From an uncultured Clostridia bacterium (GTDB lineage Bacteria > Bacillota > Clostridia > Oscillospirales > Ruminococcaceae), in the NCBI GenBank assembly GCA_946183095.1, contig CAMHBE010000131.1, forward strand, positions 1 to 6,036: a DNA stretch of 6,036 nt. The letters are read 5' to 3'. Every line of letters starts with the position of its first letter. Within the stretch, counting starts at the first letter, position 1. Below are positions 1 through 5,983 of the stretch, one piece after another. Under the pieces are notes generated by a model. The model did no database searches. It had not been told where the DNA came from and saw nothing but the letters and a program-made list of their open reading frames with translations. The position numbers and the translations under genes were made by a program.

Positions 1-1
1 T

Positions 2-1108
2 TCGAGCGTTACCGGAAAAGTAACTGGTATCACGAAGGCGCTGAATGTATTCGGAAAACTGCACGACGCGGTGATCATCGAAACATTACCCGAACAGGAG
101 ATCTCCGGGGATATCGCGCCTCCGGCGATAGGCAGCCGCGAGGATTTCATCGAAGCCGTGAAAAGAAGCGGTTCGGTGGGACTTGGCGGTGCGGGATTCC
201 CGACACATATCAAGTTTGCGTATGACCATAAGACGGTAAGCATAGATACGCTCGTTGTGAACGGCGCAGAGTGCGAGCCTTATATTACCTCCGACTACAG
301 GACATTCATAGAGGACGGGGAAAAGGTCGCCGACGGCATACGCCGCATAATGGAGTACCTCGGCATAAAATACGCGGTCATAGGCATTGAGTCCGATAAG
401 CCGGACGCAATAAAGAAAATGACTGAGCTGACAGCTTCCGACACGGGAATATCTGTGAAAGCGCTTCCTTCGGCATACCCGCAGGGAGCGGAGAAGGTAC
501 TGATATACAATACCACGGGAAGAATGGTCTGCAAGGGGGAACTGCCGTCGTCGGTGGGTTGCCTTGTGTTGAACTGCTCAACAGTTGCGTTCATCTCGGA
601 CTACCTGAAGACCGGTATTCCGCTTATAAAACGTCGTATCACTATTGACGGGAACGCGGTGAAAAAGCCTGTGAACCTTATAGTTCCAATAGGGATGCTG
701 TTAAAGGATATCATTGATATGACCGAGATAAAACAGCAGCCCGACCGCGTGCTTTTCGGAGGACCTATGATGGGAACGGCGGTGTACGAGCCGGACACTC
801 CCGTGATCAAAACTATCAATGCCATATTGATGTTCGCGGATACGAAGAAATATGAACAGACAGCCTGCATAAAATGCGGACGGTGCGTGAGTGCCTGCTC
901 TATGGGGCTCGTTCCCACAGACCTCGAATACGCATACGACACAAGAAACGCGGAACTTATGAAGAAGCTGCACGTTGAGATGTGCATGAACTGCGGAGCC
1001 TGCTCATACGTTTGTCCCGCTAAACGGAGCCTCTCCGAGAAAAACCAGCTGTCAAAGCTGTACCTGCGCGAGATCGCTGCAAATAAACATACGAAAGGCG
1101 AAAGCTGA
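2..1108 (+). CDS. rnfC: Electron transport complex subunit RnfC (5'-truncated by window edge)
   Basis: RnfC is the peripheral subunit of the Rnf complex that passes electrons to NAD+. The reading frame is open from base 2, so the gene begins upstream. 368 residues are visible, and roughly 65-75 N-terminal residues are probably missing compared with a usual length near 440. The visible part starts in the biotinyl/lipoyl-like N-terminal domain (SVTGKVTGI). A glycine-rich nucleotide/flavin-binding stretch, GLGGAGFPT, lies near visible residues 60-68, followed by the family motif NGAECEPYITSDYR. Two ferredoxin-type motifs follow near the C-terminus: CIKCGRCVSAC (nt 866-898) and CMNCGACSYVCP (nt 983-1018). 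The first lacks the usual proline after its fourth Cys. The stop overlaps the rnfD start by 1 nt (TGATG). A GTG at 71 could be taken as a start, but conserved sequence continues upstream of it. The [4Fe-4S] motifs separate it from the related NqrA/Nqo1-type proteins. Confidence 0.96.
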   Translation, partial: SSVTGKVTGITKALNVFGKLHDAVIIETLPEQEISGDIAPPAIGSREDFIEAVKRSGSVGLGGAGFPTHIKFAYDHKTVSIDTLVVNGAECEPYITSDYRTFIEDGEKVADGIRRIMEYLGIKYAVIGIESDKPDAIKKMTELTASDTGISVKALPSAYPQGAEKVLIYNTTGRMVCKGELPSSVGCLVLNCSTVAFISDYLKTGIPLIKRRITIDGNAVKKPVNLIVPIGMLLKDIIDMTEIKQQPDRVLFGGPMMGTAVYEPDTPVIKTINAILMFADTKKYEQTACIKCGRCVSACSMGLVPTDLEYAYDTRNAELMKKLHVEMCMNCGACSYVCPAKRSLSEKNQLSKLYLREIAANKHTKGES

Positions 1109-2043
1109 TGCCGGATCTACTTATAGAACCATCACCTCATATAAAATGCGCACTCACGACACAGAAGATAATGCTGAACGTCCTTATCGCGCTGCTTCCG
1201 GGAGTTATTGCGGGAACAGTGATATTCGGACTTCGGGCACTTGTTCTTGTTGTGCTCTGCGCGGCTTTCTGTGTTATATCTGAAATGCTGTTCAACGTCG
1301 TGACAAAACGCCGTCAGACCGTATCCGACCTTTCGGCTGTCGTTACCGGCGTACTGCTCGGCATGAACCTGCCGCCGTCGCTGCCGATATACATGGCGGC
1401 TATCGGTTGTTTCGCGGCTATCGTTGTGGTAAAACAGTTTTTCGGCGGTATAGGACAGAACTTTGCAAATCCCGCTATCACTGCAAGAATTATACTGATG
1501 CTTTCGTTCGGCAGATATATGACCACATGGACAGTGCCTTTCCCGTTCGGCAAAAGCGCCGCTGATGCCGTTTCTTCGGCAACTCCGCTTGCTGATCCCG
1601 AAACGATGCCGTCATATCTCGATATGTTCTTCGGCAACCGCGCCGGCTGCATCGGTGAAACGTGCATCGCCGCGCTGCTTATCGGCGGGCTGTATCTCAT
1701 CATACGCGGCATCATCGACCCTGTAACGCCCGCTGCTTTCATCGGAACTGTCGCTGTACTGTCGTTTGTCGGAGGACATGATGTGCCAATGCAGCTGATG
1801 TCGGGCGGACTGGTGCTCGGCGCGTTCTTCATGGCGACCGACTATTCCACGACACCGATTACTCGCGGCGGAAGGCTGATATTCGCTGTCGGATGCGGAC
1901 TGCTGACCTGTGCTATCAGGTTTTTCGGCATTTATCCGGAAGGTGTGTCGTTCTCGATACTGATAATGAACATATTTACACCGCTGATCGACAGGTACAT
2001 AAGACCTAAGCCGTTCGGCATAAAAAAGGAGGCTGAAAAATGA
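1108..2043 (+). CDS. rnfD: Electron transport complex subunit RnfD (integral membrane flavoprotein)
   Basis: RnfD is a polytopic inner-membrane subunit of the Rnf complex, homologous to NqrB, and carries an FMN covalently bound to a threonine. The 311-residue product is of family length and has about ten hydrophobic segments, for example near residues 22-42, 44-63, 94-112, 184-202, 206-222 and 256-270. Family motifs are visible: GGIGQNFANPA (residues 113-123), DAVSSATPLA (153-162), MATDYSTTP (242-250) and PEGVSFSILIMN (277-288). Thr159 (codon ACT at 1582) is the expected flavinylation residue, with Ser in place of the Gly found in many S/T-G-A-T sites. The start shares one base with the rnfC stop, and a modest GAAAGG sits about nine bases upstream, so coupling to rnfC translation is likely. 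The gene ends in a 4-nt ATGA overlap with rnfG. Confidence 0.96.
   Translation: MPDLLIEPSPHIKCALTTQKIMLNVLIALLPGVIAGTVIFGLRALVLVVLCAAFCVISEMLFNVVTKRRQTVSDLSAVVTGVLLGMNLPPSLPIYMAAIGCFAAIVVVKQFFGGIGQNFANPAITARIILMLSFGRYMTTWTVPFPFGKSAADAVSSATPLADPETMPSYLDMFFGNRAGCIGETCIAALLIGGLYLIIRGIIDPVTPAAFIGTVAVLSFVGGHDVPMQLMSGGLVLGAFFMATDYSTTPITRGGRLIFAVGCGLLTCAIRFFGIYPEGVSFSILIMNIFTPLIDRYIRPKPFGIKKEAEK
2027..2032 (+). promoter_or_regulatory. Strong ribosome binding site of rnfG
   Basis: AGGAGG lies inside the last codons of rnfD, seven bases before the rnfG ATG at 2040. It is the best Shine-Dalgarno match of the operon and fixes the rnfG start. It allows rnfG to be initiated independently, even though its start overlaps the rnfD stop. 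Confidence 0.85.
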
Positions 2044-2600
2044 ACCTCCGACCCGCTATAGTGCTTACTGCGGTCACTACAATCGTTTCTGCTCTGCTGA
2101 CGGTAACGCACAATCTGACTTATGTTGACACCTCCGGCGTGCTTACTGATAAACTCCGCAGCAAATGCACGGAGCTTATGGGGAGCGGCAGCTACACTCT
2201 GGTAGCCGACTGGCTCGAAGCAGGATATGATATTGCAAGACCCGACGATGTGGCTAAACTGATAAAAAAGGACGACGGCAGCATTGCGTTCGAGATAGTG
2301 ACGAGCGGCTACAACAAGAACGGGCTCGATATGCTTGTCGCGATGAATGCGGACGGCAGTGTTTCCGGTATTGCCGTAGTATCGCTCACGGAAACTCCCG
2401 GTCTCGGCTCGAACGTCAATGACGCGGAGTTTCTTTCGCGTTTTGAGGGGATATCCGATGAAGCCGTTATCGTAAAGAAAACACCTTCGGCAGATAACGA
2501 AGTTGAAGCCGTTACCGGCGCAACTTACTCGTCAAAGGGCGTTGCGGCGGCAGTCAATGTTGCTGTACGGACGTTTGCGGAAATGGGGGCGGGAAAATGA
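2040..2600 (+). CDS. rnfG: Electron transport complex subunit RnfG (covalent FMN-binding protein)
   Basis: RnfG is the membrane-anchored, extracytoplasmic flavoprotein of the Rnf complex, homologous to NqrC. The 186-residue product has one N-terminal hydrophobic segment (about residues 5-22) that acts as an uncleaved anchor, then a soluble FMN-binding domain. Family landmarks are GIAVVSLTETPGLGS (residues 110-124) and the flavinylation motif TGATYSS (159-165). Thr162 (codon ACT at 2523) is the expected FMN attachment site; the attachment enzyme ApbE is not encoded in this window. The protein is slightly shorter than many RnfG proteins (about 190-220 residues), and the segment just after the anchor (24-65) is not well conserved by eye. 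It overlaps rnfD by 4 nt upstream and rnfE by 4 nt downstream (both ATGA). Confidence 0.95.
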   Translation: MNLRPAIVLTAVTTIVSALLTVTHNLTYVDTSGVLTDKLRSKCTELMGSGSYTLVADWLEAGYDIARPDDVAKLIKKDDGSIAFEIVTSGYNKNGLDMLVAMNADGSVSGIAVVSLTETPGLGSNVNDAEFLSRFEGISDEAVIVKKTPSADNEVEAVTGATYSSKGVAAAVNVAVRTFAEMGAGK

Positions 2601-3259
2601 GCTATATTAAGGAATTTACAAAAGGGCTCATTAAAGAGAACCCCAATCTTGTCATGCTGCTCGGTATGTGTCCGACGCTCGCTGTCACCACCATGGCTGT
2701 GAACGGGCTCGGCATGGGGCTTGCAACGACATTCGTGCTTGTGTGCTCGAACCTTGTGATATCGCTGCTCAAAAAAGTCATACCCGATACTGTGAGGCTG
2801 CCTTGCTTTATCGTGATAATCGCGGGATTTGTCACGTTTGTCAGCATAATGCTCGATTCGTTCCTGCCGGAGCTGTCCGAAGCGCTCGGCGTGTTCCTGA
2901 GCCTTATCACGGTGAACTGCATCATACTCGGCAGAGCGGAGATGTTCGCCTGCAAGAATAAAGTGATACCGTCGATACTTGACGGGCTCGGCATGGGACT
3001 GGGATTTACCATGTCGCTCATTATCGTCGGCTCGGTTCGGGAACTTCTCGGAACGGGAAAGATATTCGGCATAACTGTGATGCCCGACCTTATCCAGCCG
3101 ATGACGATATTTATACTGCCTGCGGGCGGATTTTTCACCCTCGGCTGTGTTATCGCGGTAATCGGTGTCATAACAAAGAAAAAGCCGAAGAACGTCGGCT
3201 GTGAAAACTGCCCGTCAAGAGCGGTATGCAAAGAGACGGCAGGGAAGGAGAACGCGTGA
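2597..3259 (+). CDS. rnfE: Electron transport complex subunit RnfE (integral membrane)
   Basis: RnfE forms, with RnfA, the membrane-embedded core of the Rnf complex; it is homologous to NqrD. The 220-residue product has about six membrane segments. The two Cys expected to take part in the Fe-S cluster shared with RnfA are Cys25 (LGMCPTLAVT) and Cys108 (TVNCIILGRAE). The two halves resemble each other: NGLGMGLATT at 36-45 and DGLGMGLGFT at 129-138. VGSVRELLGTGKIFG (144-158) is a typical family stretch. After the last membrane segment there is a basic linker KKKPK and a Cys-containing tail (Cys202, Cys205, Cys211), beyond the usual core length near 200. The start is an ATGA overlap with rnfG, with only a GGGGG stretch seven bases upstream rather than a clear AGGAGG, so it probably depends on coupling. 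Confidence 0.95.
   Translation: MSYIKEFTKGLIKENPNLVMLLGMCPTLAVTTMAVNGLGMGLATTFVLVCSNLVISLLKKVIPDTVRLPCFIVIIAGFVTFVSIMLDSFLPELSEALGVFLSLITVNCIILGRAEMFACKNKVIPSILDGLGMGLGFTMSLIIVGSVRELLGTGKIFGITVMPDLIQPMTIFILPAGGFFTLGCVIAVIGVITKKKPKNVGCENCPSRAVCKETAGKENA
3245..3250 (+). promoter_or_regulatory. Ribosome binding site that decides the rnfA start
   Basis: AAGGAG lies eight bases before the ATG at 3259. It supports that ATG over the in-frame ATG at 3226, which lies 33 bases upstream, falls within rnfE, and would add eleven unconserved hydrophilic residues. Confidence 0.8.
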
Positions 3260-3861
3260 TGGAACTCGTAAAAGACCTGATGATAATTCTCTTTGCCGGG
3301 ATCTTCACCGAAAACTTCATTCTTAACAAGTTCTACGGTATCTGTCCGTTCCTCGGCGTTTCAAAGACCACTGACGGTGCCGTGGGAATGGGTATAGCGG
3401 TAACTGCGGTGATGATCGGCGCAAGCGCTGTGACATACCCTATCTACTATTTTGTGCTCGTCCCGCTCGGTATAGAATATCTCAACACTATCTGCTTCAT
3501 ACTTATTATTGCCGCACTCGTTCAGACTGTGGAAATGATACTGAAAAAGCACATTCCCTCGCTCTACAGCTCACTCGGCGTGTATCTGCCGCTGATAACC
3601 ACGAACTGTGCGGTACTGGGCGTTACGATACTGAACATCGACAATGAGTACAGCTTCCTTGAAGCTGTGGTGAGCGCACTTGCCGGCGGTCTCGGATTTC
3701 TTCTGGTAATGGTGGTGTTCTCCGCGATACGCGAACGCATCACACGCTGCAATGTTCCGAAAGCGCTGGAAGGAACTCCCATCACACTTATCGCCGCATC
3801 CATAACATCGCTGTCATTCGTGGGTTTCGGCGGTATCGTTGACGGGATATTCGGAGGTTGA
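3259..3861 (+). CDS. rnfA: Electron transport complex subunit RnfA (integral membrane)
   Basis: RnfA pairs with RnfE to form the membrane core of the Rnf complex, homologous to NqrE. From the chosen ATG the product is 200 residues with about six membrane segments, close to the standard length of about 190-200. Diagnostic stretches are the N-terminal FTENFILNKFYGICPFLGVS (residues 16-35), TTNCAVLGV (114-122) and FSAIRERI (154-161), then VPKALEGTPITLI (166-178). Cys29 and Cys117 are the expected ligands of the Fe-S cluster at the RnfA/RnfE interface. The start shares one base with the rnfE stop (TGATG) and is preceded by AAGGAG. An in-frame ATG at 3226 would give 211 residues but lacks family support. 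The gene ends 3 nt before rnfB. Confidence 0.95.
   Translation: MELVKDLMIILFAGIFTENFILNKFYGICPFLGVSKTTDGAVGMGIAVTAVMIGASAVTYPIYYFVLVPLGIEYLNTICFILIIAALVQTVEMILKKHIPSLYSSLGVYLPLITTNCAVLGVTILNIDNEYSFLEAVVSALAGGLGFLLVMVVFSAIRERITRCNVPKALEGTPITLIAASITSLSFVGFGGIVDGIFGG
3853..3857 (+). promoter_or_regulatory. Ribosome binding site of rnfB
   Basis: GGAGG lies within the final codons of rnfA, seven bases before the rnfB ATG at 3865. This is the only junction in the operon without a stop/start overlap (a 3-nt gap), and it has a good Shine-Dalgarno site. Confidence 0.8.
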
Positions 3862-3864
3862 CCT

Positions 3865-4716
3865 ATGGCTGGATATGTGCTTCCGATTCTGTTTTTTGCT
3901 GCGATAGGAGCTGTCATAGGTATACTGCTCACTATAGCGTCAAAAGTCTTTTTTGTCAAGACCGATGAGACAGTTTCAAAGATAACCGACGCTCTCCCGG
4001 GCGCAAACTGCGGCGGCTGCGGATATTCGGGCTGTTCGGGTTATGCGCAGGCTGTAGCTTCCGGTGAAGCGCCACCCGATCTCTGCAAGCCGGGTGGTGC
4101 GCAAACTGCCGCCAAAATAGGCGAGGTGCTCGGTATCGAAGTCAGCGCGGGGGAAAGGGAAGTCGCGTTCGTCAGATGCAACGGGAACTGCTCCGCCACG
4201 AAGGATAAGTTCACCTACATCGGCACACAGAGCTGCAACGCCGTGGAACGTTTCTACAACGGCATGGGCGAATGCCGGGCGCGCTGCCACGGTATGGGAG
4301 ACTGTGCAAAGGTGTGCGACAGCGGCGCGATATCCATACATAACGGTATCGCGGTGGTTGACGCACAAAAATGTGTTGCCTGCGGGAAATGCGTGAAGAT
4401 ATGCCCGAACAGGCTGATAGTTCTCGTCAAAGAGAGCCAGCGGTACATGGTAAGGTGTTACTCACCCGACAACGGGAAGCATACCCGCCTGATCTGCAAG
4501 AACGGCTGCATCTCCTGCGGTATCTGCAAGAAAAAATGTCCGTCTGACGCTATCACTATCGACAACAACCACGCAGAGATAAATACCTCAAAATGTACCG
4601 GATGCGGTATCTGCGCCGGAGCCTGTCCGGTGAAGTGCATCACGGAGCTGCCGGTCTGCACCACCGCTGAAATAAAAGAAATAAAAAAAGAGAAAAGAGA
4701 ACCTGACCATGAATAA
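3865..4716 (+). CDS. rnfB: Electron transport complex subunit RnfB (multi-cluster ferredoxin-accepting subunit)
   Basis: RnfB is the entry point for electrons from reduced ferredoxin. The 283-residue product has one N-terminal membrane segment (about residues 5-27). A 4Fe-4S domain follows with Cys49, Cys52, Cys57 and Cys74 (CxxCxxxxC then Cx16C). The middle section has CNGNC (105-109), Cys124 and C137-x3-C141-x5-C147-x3-C151. Three ferredoxin-type motifs follow: CVACGKCVKICP (170-181), CISCGICKKKCP (215 Cys; 218-226) and CTGCGICAGACP (244-255), with further Cys at 198 and 211. The 27 Cys could hold about five to six [4Fe-4S] clusters, as in the long clostridial type rather than the shorter proteobacterial RsxB. 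Cys151 is followed by Asp where Pro is common. The C-terminus is a short charged tail (KEIKKEKREPDHE), and its last codons overlap the next gene by 8 nt. Confidence 0.96.
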   Translation: MAGYVLPILFFAAIGAVIGILLTIASKVFFVKTDETVSKITDALPGANCGGCGYSGCSGYAQAVASGEAPPDLCKPGGAQTAAKIGEVLGIEVSAGEREVAFVRCNGNCSATKDKFTYIGTQSCNAVERFYNGMGECRARCHGMGDCAKVCDSGAISIHNGIAVVDAQKCVACGKCVKICPNRLIVLVKESQRYMVRCYSPDNGKHTRLICKNGCISCGICKKKCPSDAITIDNNHAEINTSKCTGCGICAGACPVKCITELPVCTTAEIKEIKKEKREPDHE

Positions 4717-5881
4717 TTCGTTCATATCAAAGATATTTGAGAACGCTAAAGCAGTAATTACCGCGCGGAATGAACGCGAGGCAAGAGAGGAAGACCCTCG
4801 CATATATGACCGTCTGAAAGACCATCTATGTATAAAAAACGCACATCGTTCGTTCGTAATGTGTATTTTTGTGTTTATCATGGGCATTATCGAAATGATA
4901 ACGGATTCGGGAACGTTGTTCGGTATCATCGGAACAGTGATGCTTTTACTTGTATCGGTCGTTTTTTTCGGTTCACTTTATAAGTTTTCCACCGGGCGCA
5001 GTGTGAAAATAAAGAGTGTGCGGATGCTTACCTACCTGTTCTGGGCGCTTTTTTCCGCGTCAGTTCTTCTTGTGTGCATATCCCATGTCATTCAGGCTAA
5101 ATTCCCGTATGCTGCGGCTGCATACATTATTATAATGATGATGTTCCCGATAATGAATATTTATGAAAGTGCAGTATTTACCGCTTTCACCGTGGTTCTC
5201 GGACTTGTATGCGGTCTTGGGCTGAAACTCGGGCTTGCTTTCTGGATGACAGCGCTGCTTATCGCTGTCGGGACTATTTGGATACCGGCGATCGTGCGCT
5301 GCTGCTACGCCGATCTGTGGCTCGGAGAGCGCAGGATAGAGACTACCGAGGAACGCTGCGAGCTTATCTCACAGAAAGACTCACTCACCGGACTTCTCAA
5401 CAAGGCAGGGCTTTCGGCAAAGTTTTCGGAGCTCGCAGGGCAGTACGGCGCAGAAAAGACGATATCTGTCATCCTCATAGATATCGACAATTTCCGCGCG
5501 TTCAACCACATATACGGCTATGACAAGAGCGACGAATGCCTTTACCGCGTGTGCAACTGCATCAAAATAGTTGCAAAGCCTTATACCGAGCTTGTTTCGA
5601 GATTTGGCGGGGATGATTTCGTTCTTATTTTTGAAAATATGAGCGAGCTCGATGTCGTTAAACTCGCCGAACAGCTCCGTGAAAGTGTGGAGCAGATGGC
5701 ACAGACTTTCGGCGACGGGATAGTTACCGTTTCTGTCGGAGTATCCGGGACAGCTGACCTCGTCGGTAAGCAGACCTACTCCGAACTGCTGAAAGATGCT
5801 GACGATCAGCTCATGATCGCAAAAAACGCGGGAAGGAACTGCATCGGCTTCAAAGGTATGGCATACAAGCACAAGGGATGA
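4709..5881 (+). CDS. Membrane-anchored GGDEF-domain protein (putative diguanylate cyclase)
   Basis: The 390-residue product has three parts. A charged cytoplasmic N-terminus covers about 1-47. A hydrophobic region of about six membrane segments follows (roughly 48-64, 69-90, 106-128, 135-153, 155-176 and 178-197), which I do not recognise as a named sensor domain. A GGDEF domain fills about 215-382. In it, DSLTGLLNK (224-232), DIDNFRAFN (258-266) and SRFGGDDF (297-304) are visible, then VSVGVS (341-346) and ADDQLMIAKNAGRN (364-377). Metal-ligand Asp258 and guanine-contact Asn266 and Asp275 are kept. The signature is GGDDF rather than GG(D/E)EF, and the inhibitory RxxD position reads P291-x-x-E294. 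The likely role is synthesis of cyclic di-GMP at the membrane, or nucleotide sensing if the variant is inactive. The start overlaps rnfB by 8 nt and has only a weak purine-rich AAGAGA upstream, suggesting low, coupled expression. Confidence 0.88.
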   Translation: MNNSFISKIFENAKAVITARNEREAREEDPRIYDRLKDHLCIKNAHRSFVMCIFVFIMGIIEMITDSGTLFGIIGTVMLLLVSVVFFGSLYKFSTGRSVKIKSVRMLTYLFWALFSASVLLVCISHVIQAKFPYAAAAYIIIMMMFPIMNIYESAVFTAFTVVLGLVCGLGLKLGLAFWMTALLIAVGTIWIPAIVRCCYADLWLGERRIETTEERCELISQKDSLTGLLNKAGLSAKFSELAGQYGAEKTISVILIDIDNFRAFNHIYGYDKSDECLYRVCNCIKIVAKPYTELVSRFGGDDFVLIFENMSELDVVKLAEQLRESVEQMAQTFGDGIVTVSVGVSGTADLVGKQTYSELLKDADDQLMIAKNAGRNCIGFKGMAYKHKG

Positions 5882-5885
5882 TATA

Positions 5886-5901
5886 CGTTATGCCGATAAC
5901 G
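5886..5901. repeat. Small perfect inverted repeat after the last gene
   Basis: CGTTAT (5886-5891) and ATAACG (5896-5901) pair perfectly around a GCCG tetraloop, five bases after the GGDEF stop codon. No T-run follows directly, so it is not a classic terminator. It could protect the 3' end of the transcript or be chance. The bases CATAAC at 5915-5920 can also pair with GTTATG at 5887-5892, giving an alternative fold. Confidence 0.35.
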
Positions 5902-5927
5902 GTCCGTCACTTGCCATAACATATAAT

Positions 5928-5983
5928 ACCACTATATTTTGTGGGTGCAGTGGTTGTATCGTCCATTATAATGAAATTTTTTT
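5928..5983 (+). terminator. Possible transcription terminator region of the rnf operon
   Basis: ACCACT (5928-5933) pairs with AGTGGT (5949-5954) across a 15-base loop. T-rich runs begin downstream (T7 at 5977-5983, then T5 at 5988-5992 and 5997-6001). The stem is short, and 22 bases separate it from the first T-run, so it does not fit a standard Rho-independent terminator. It is the best candidate seen between the last gene and the window end. Confidence 0.25.

Noticed and set aside
71..73. GTG as start codon of rnfC
   Set aside because: The frame is open to the window edge and the residues before it (SVTGKVTGI) match the RnfC N-terminal domain, so the gene begins upstream.
1314..1832. Minus-strand open frame of 172 codons opposite rnfD
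   Set aside because: Shadow of rnfD with low-complexity Pro/Ser/Ala-rich translation and no recognisable domain.
2602..3231. Minus-strand open frame of 209 codons opposite rnfE
   Set aside because: It mirrors a conserved gene on the + strand, has no family features, and arises from codon bias of rnfE.
3226..3258. Earlier in-frame ATG for rnfA giving 211 residues
   Set aside because: It adds eleven unconserved residues inside rnfE. The ATG at 3259 has AAGGAG eight bases upstream and gives the usual family N-terminus.
2..4716. Na+-translocating NADH:quinone reductase (Nqr) operon
   Set aside because: Several subunits are homologous to Nqr, but RnfB and the [4Fe-4S] motifs of RnfC are present and no NqrF-like subunit is seen, so this is Rnf.
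5381..5872. Minus-strand open frame of 163 codons opposite the GGDEF domain
   Set aside because: The opposite strand encodes clear GGDEF motifs; this frame has no ribosome binding site or recognisable domain.
5899..5927. Promoter with TATAAT at 5922-5927
   Set aside because: The nearest TTG-type hexamer (TTGCCA, 5912-5917) is only four bases away, and the position 17 bases upstream has no -35 resemblance.
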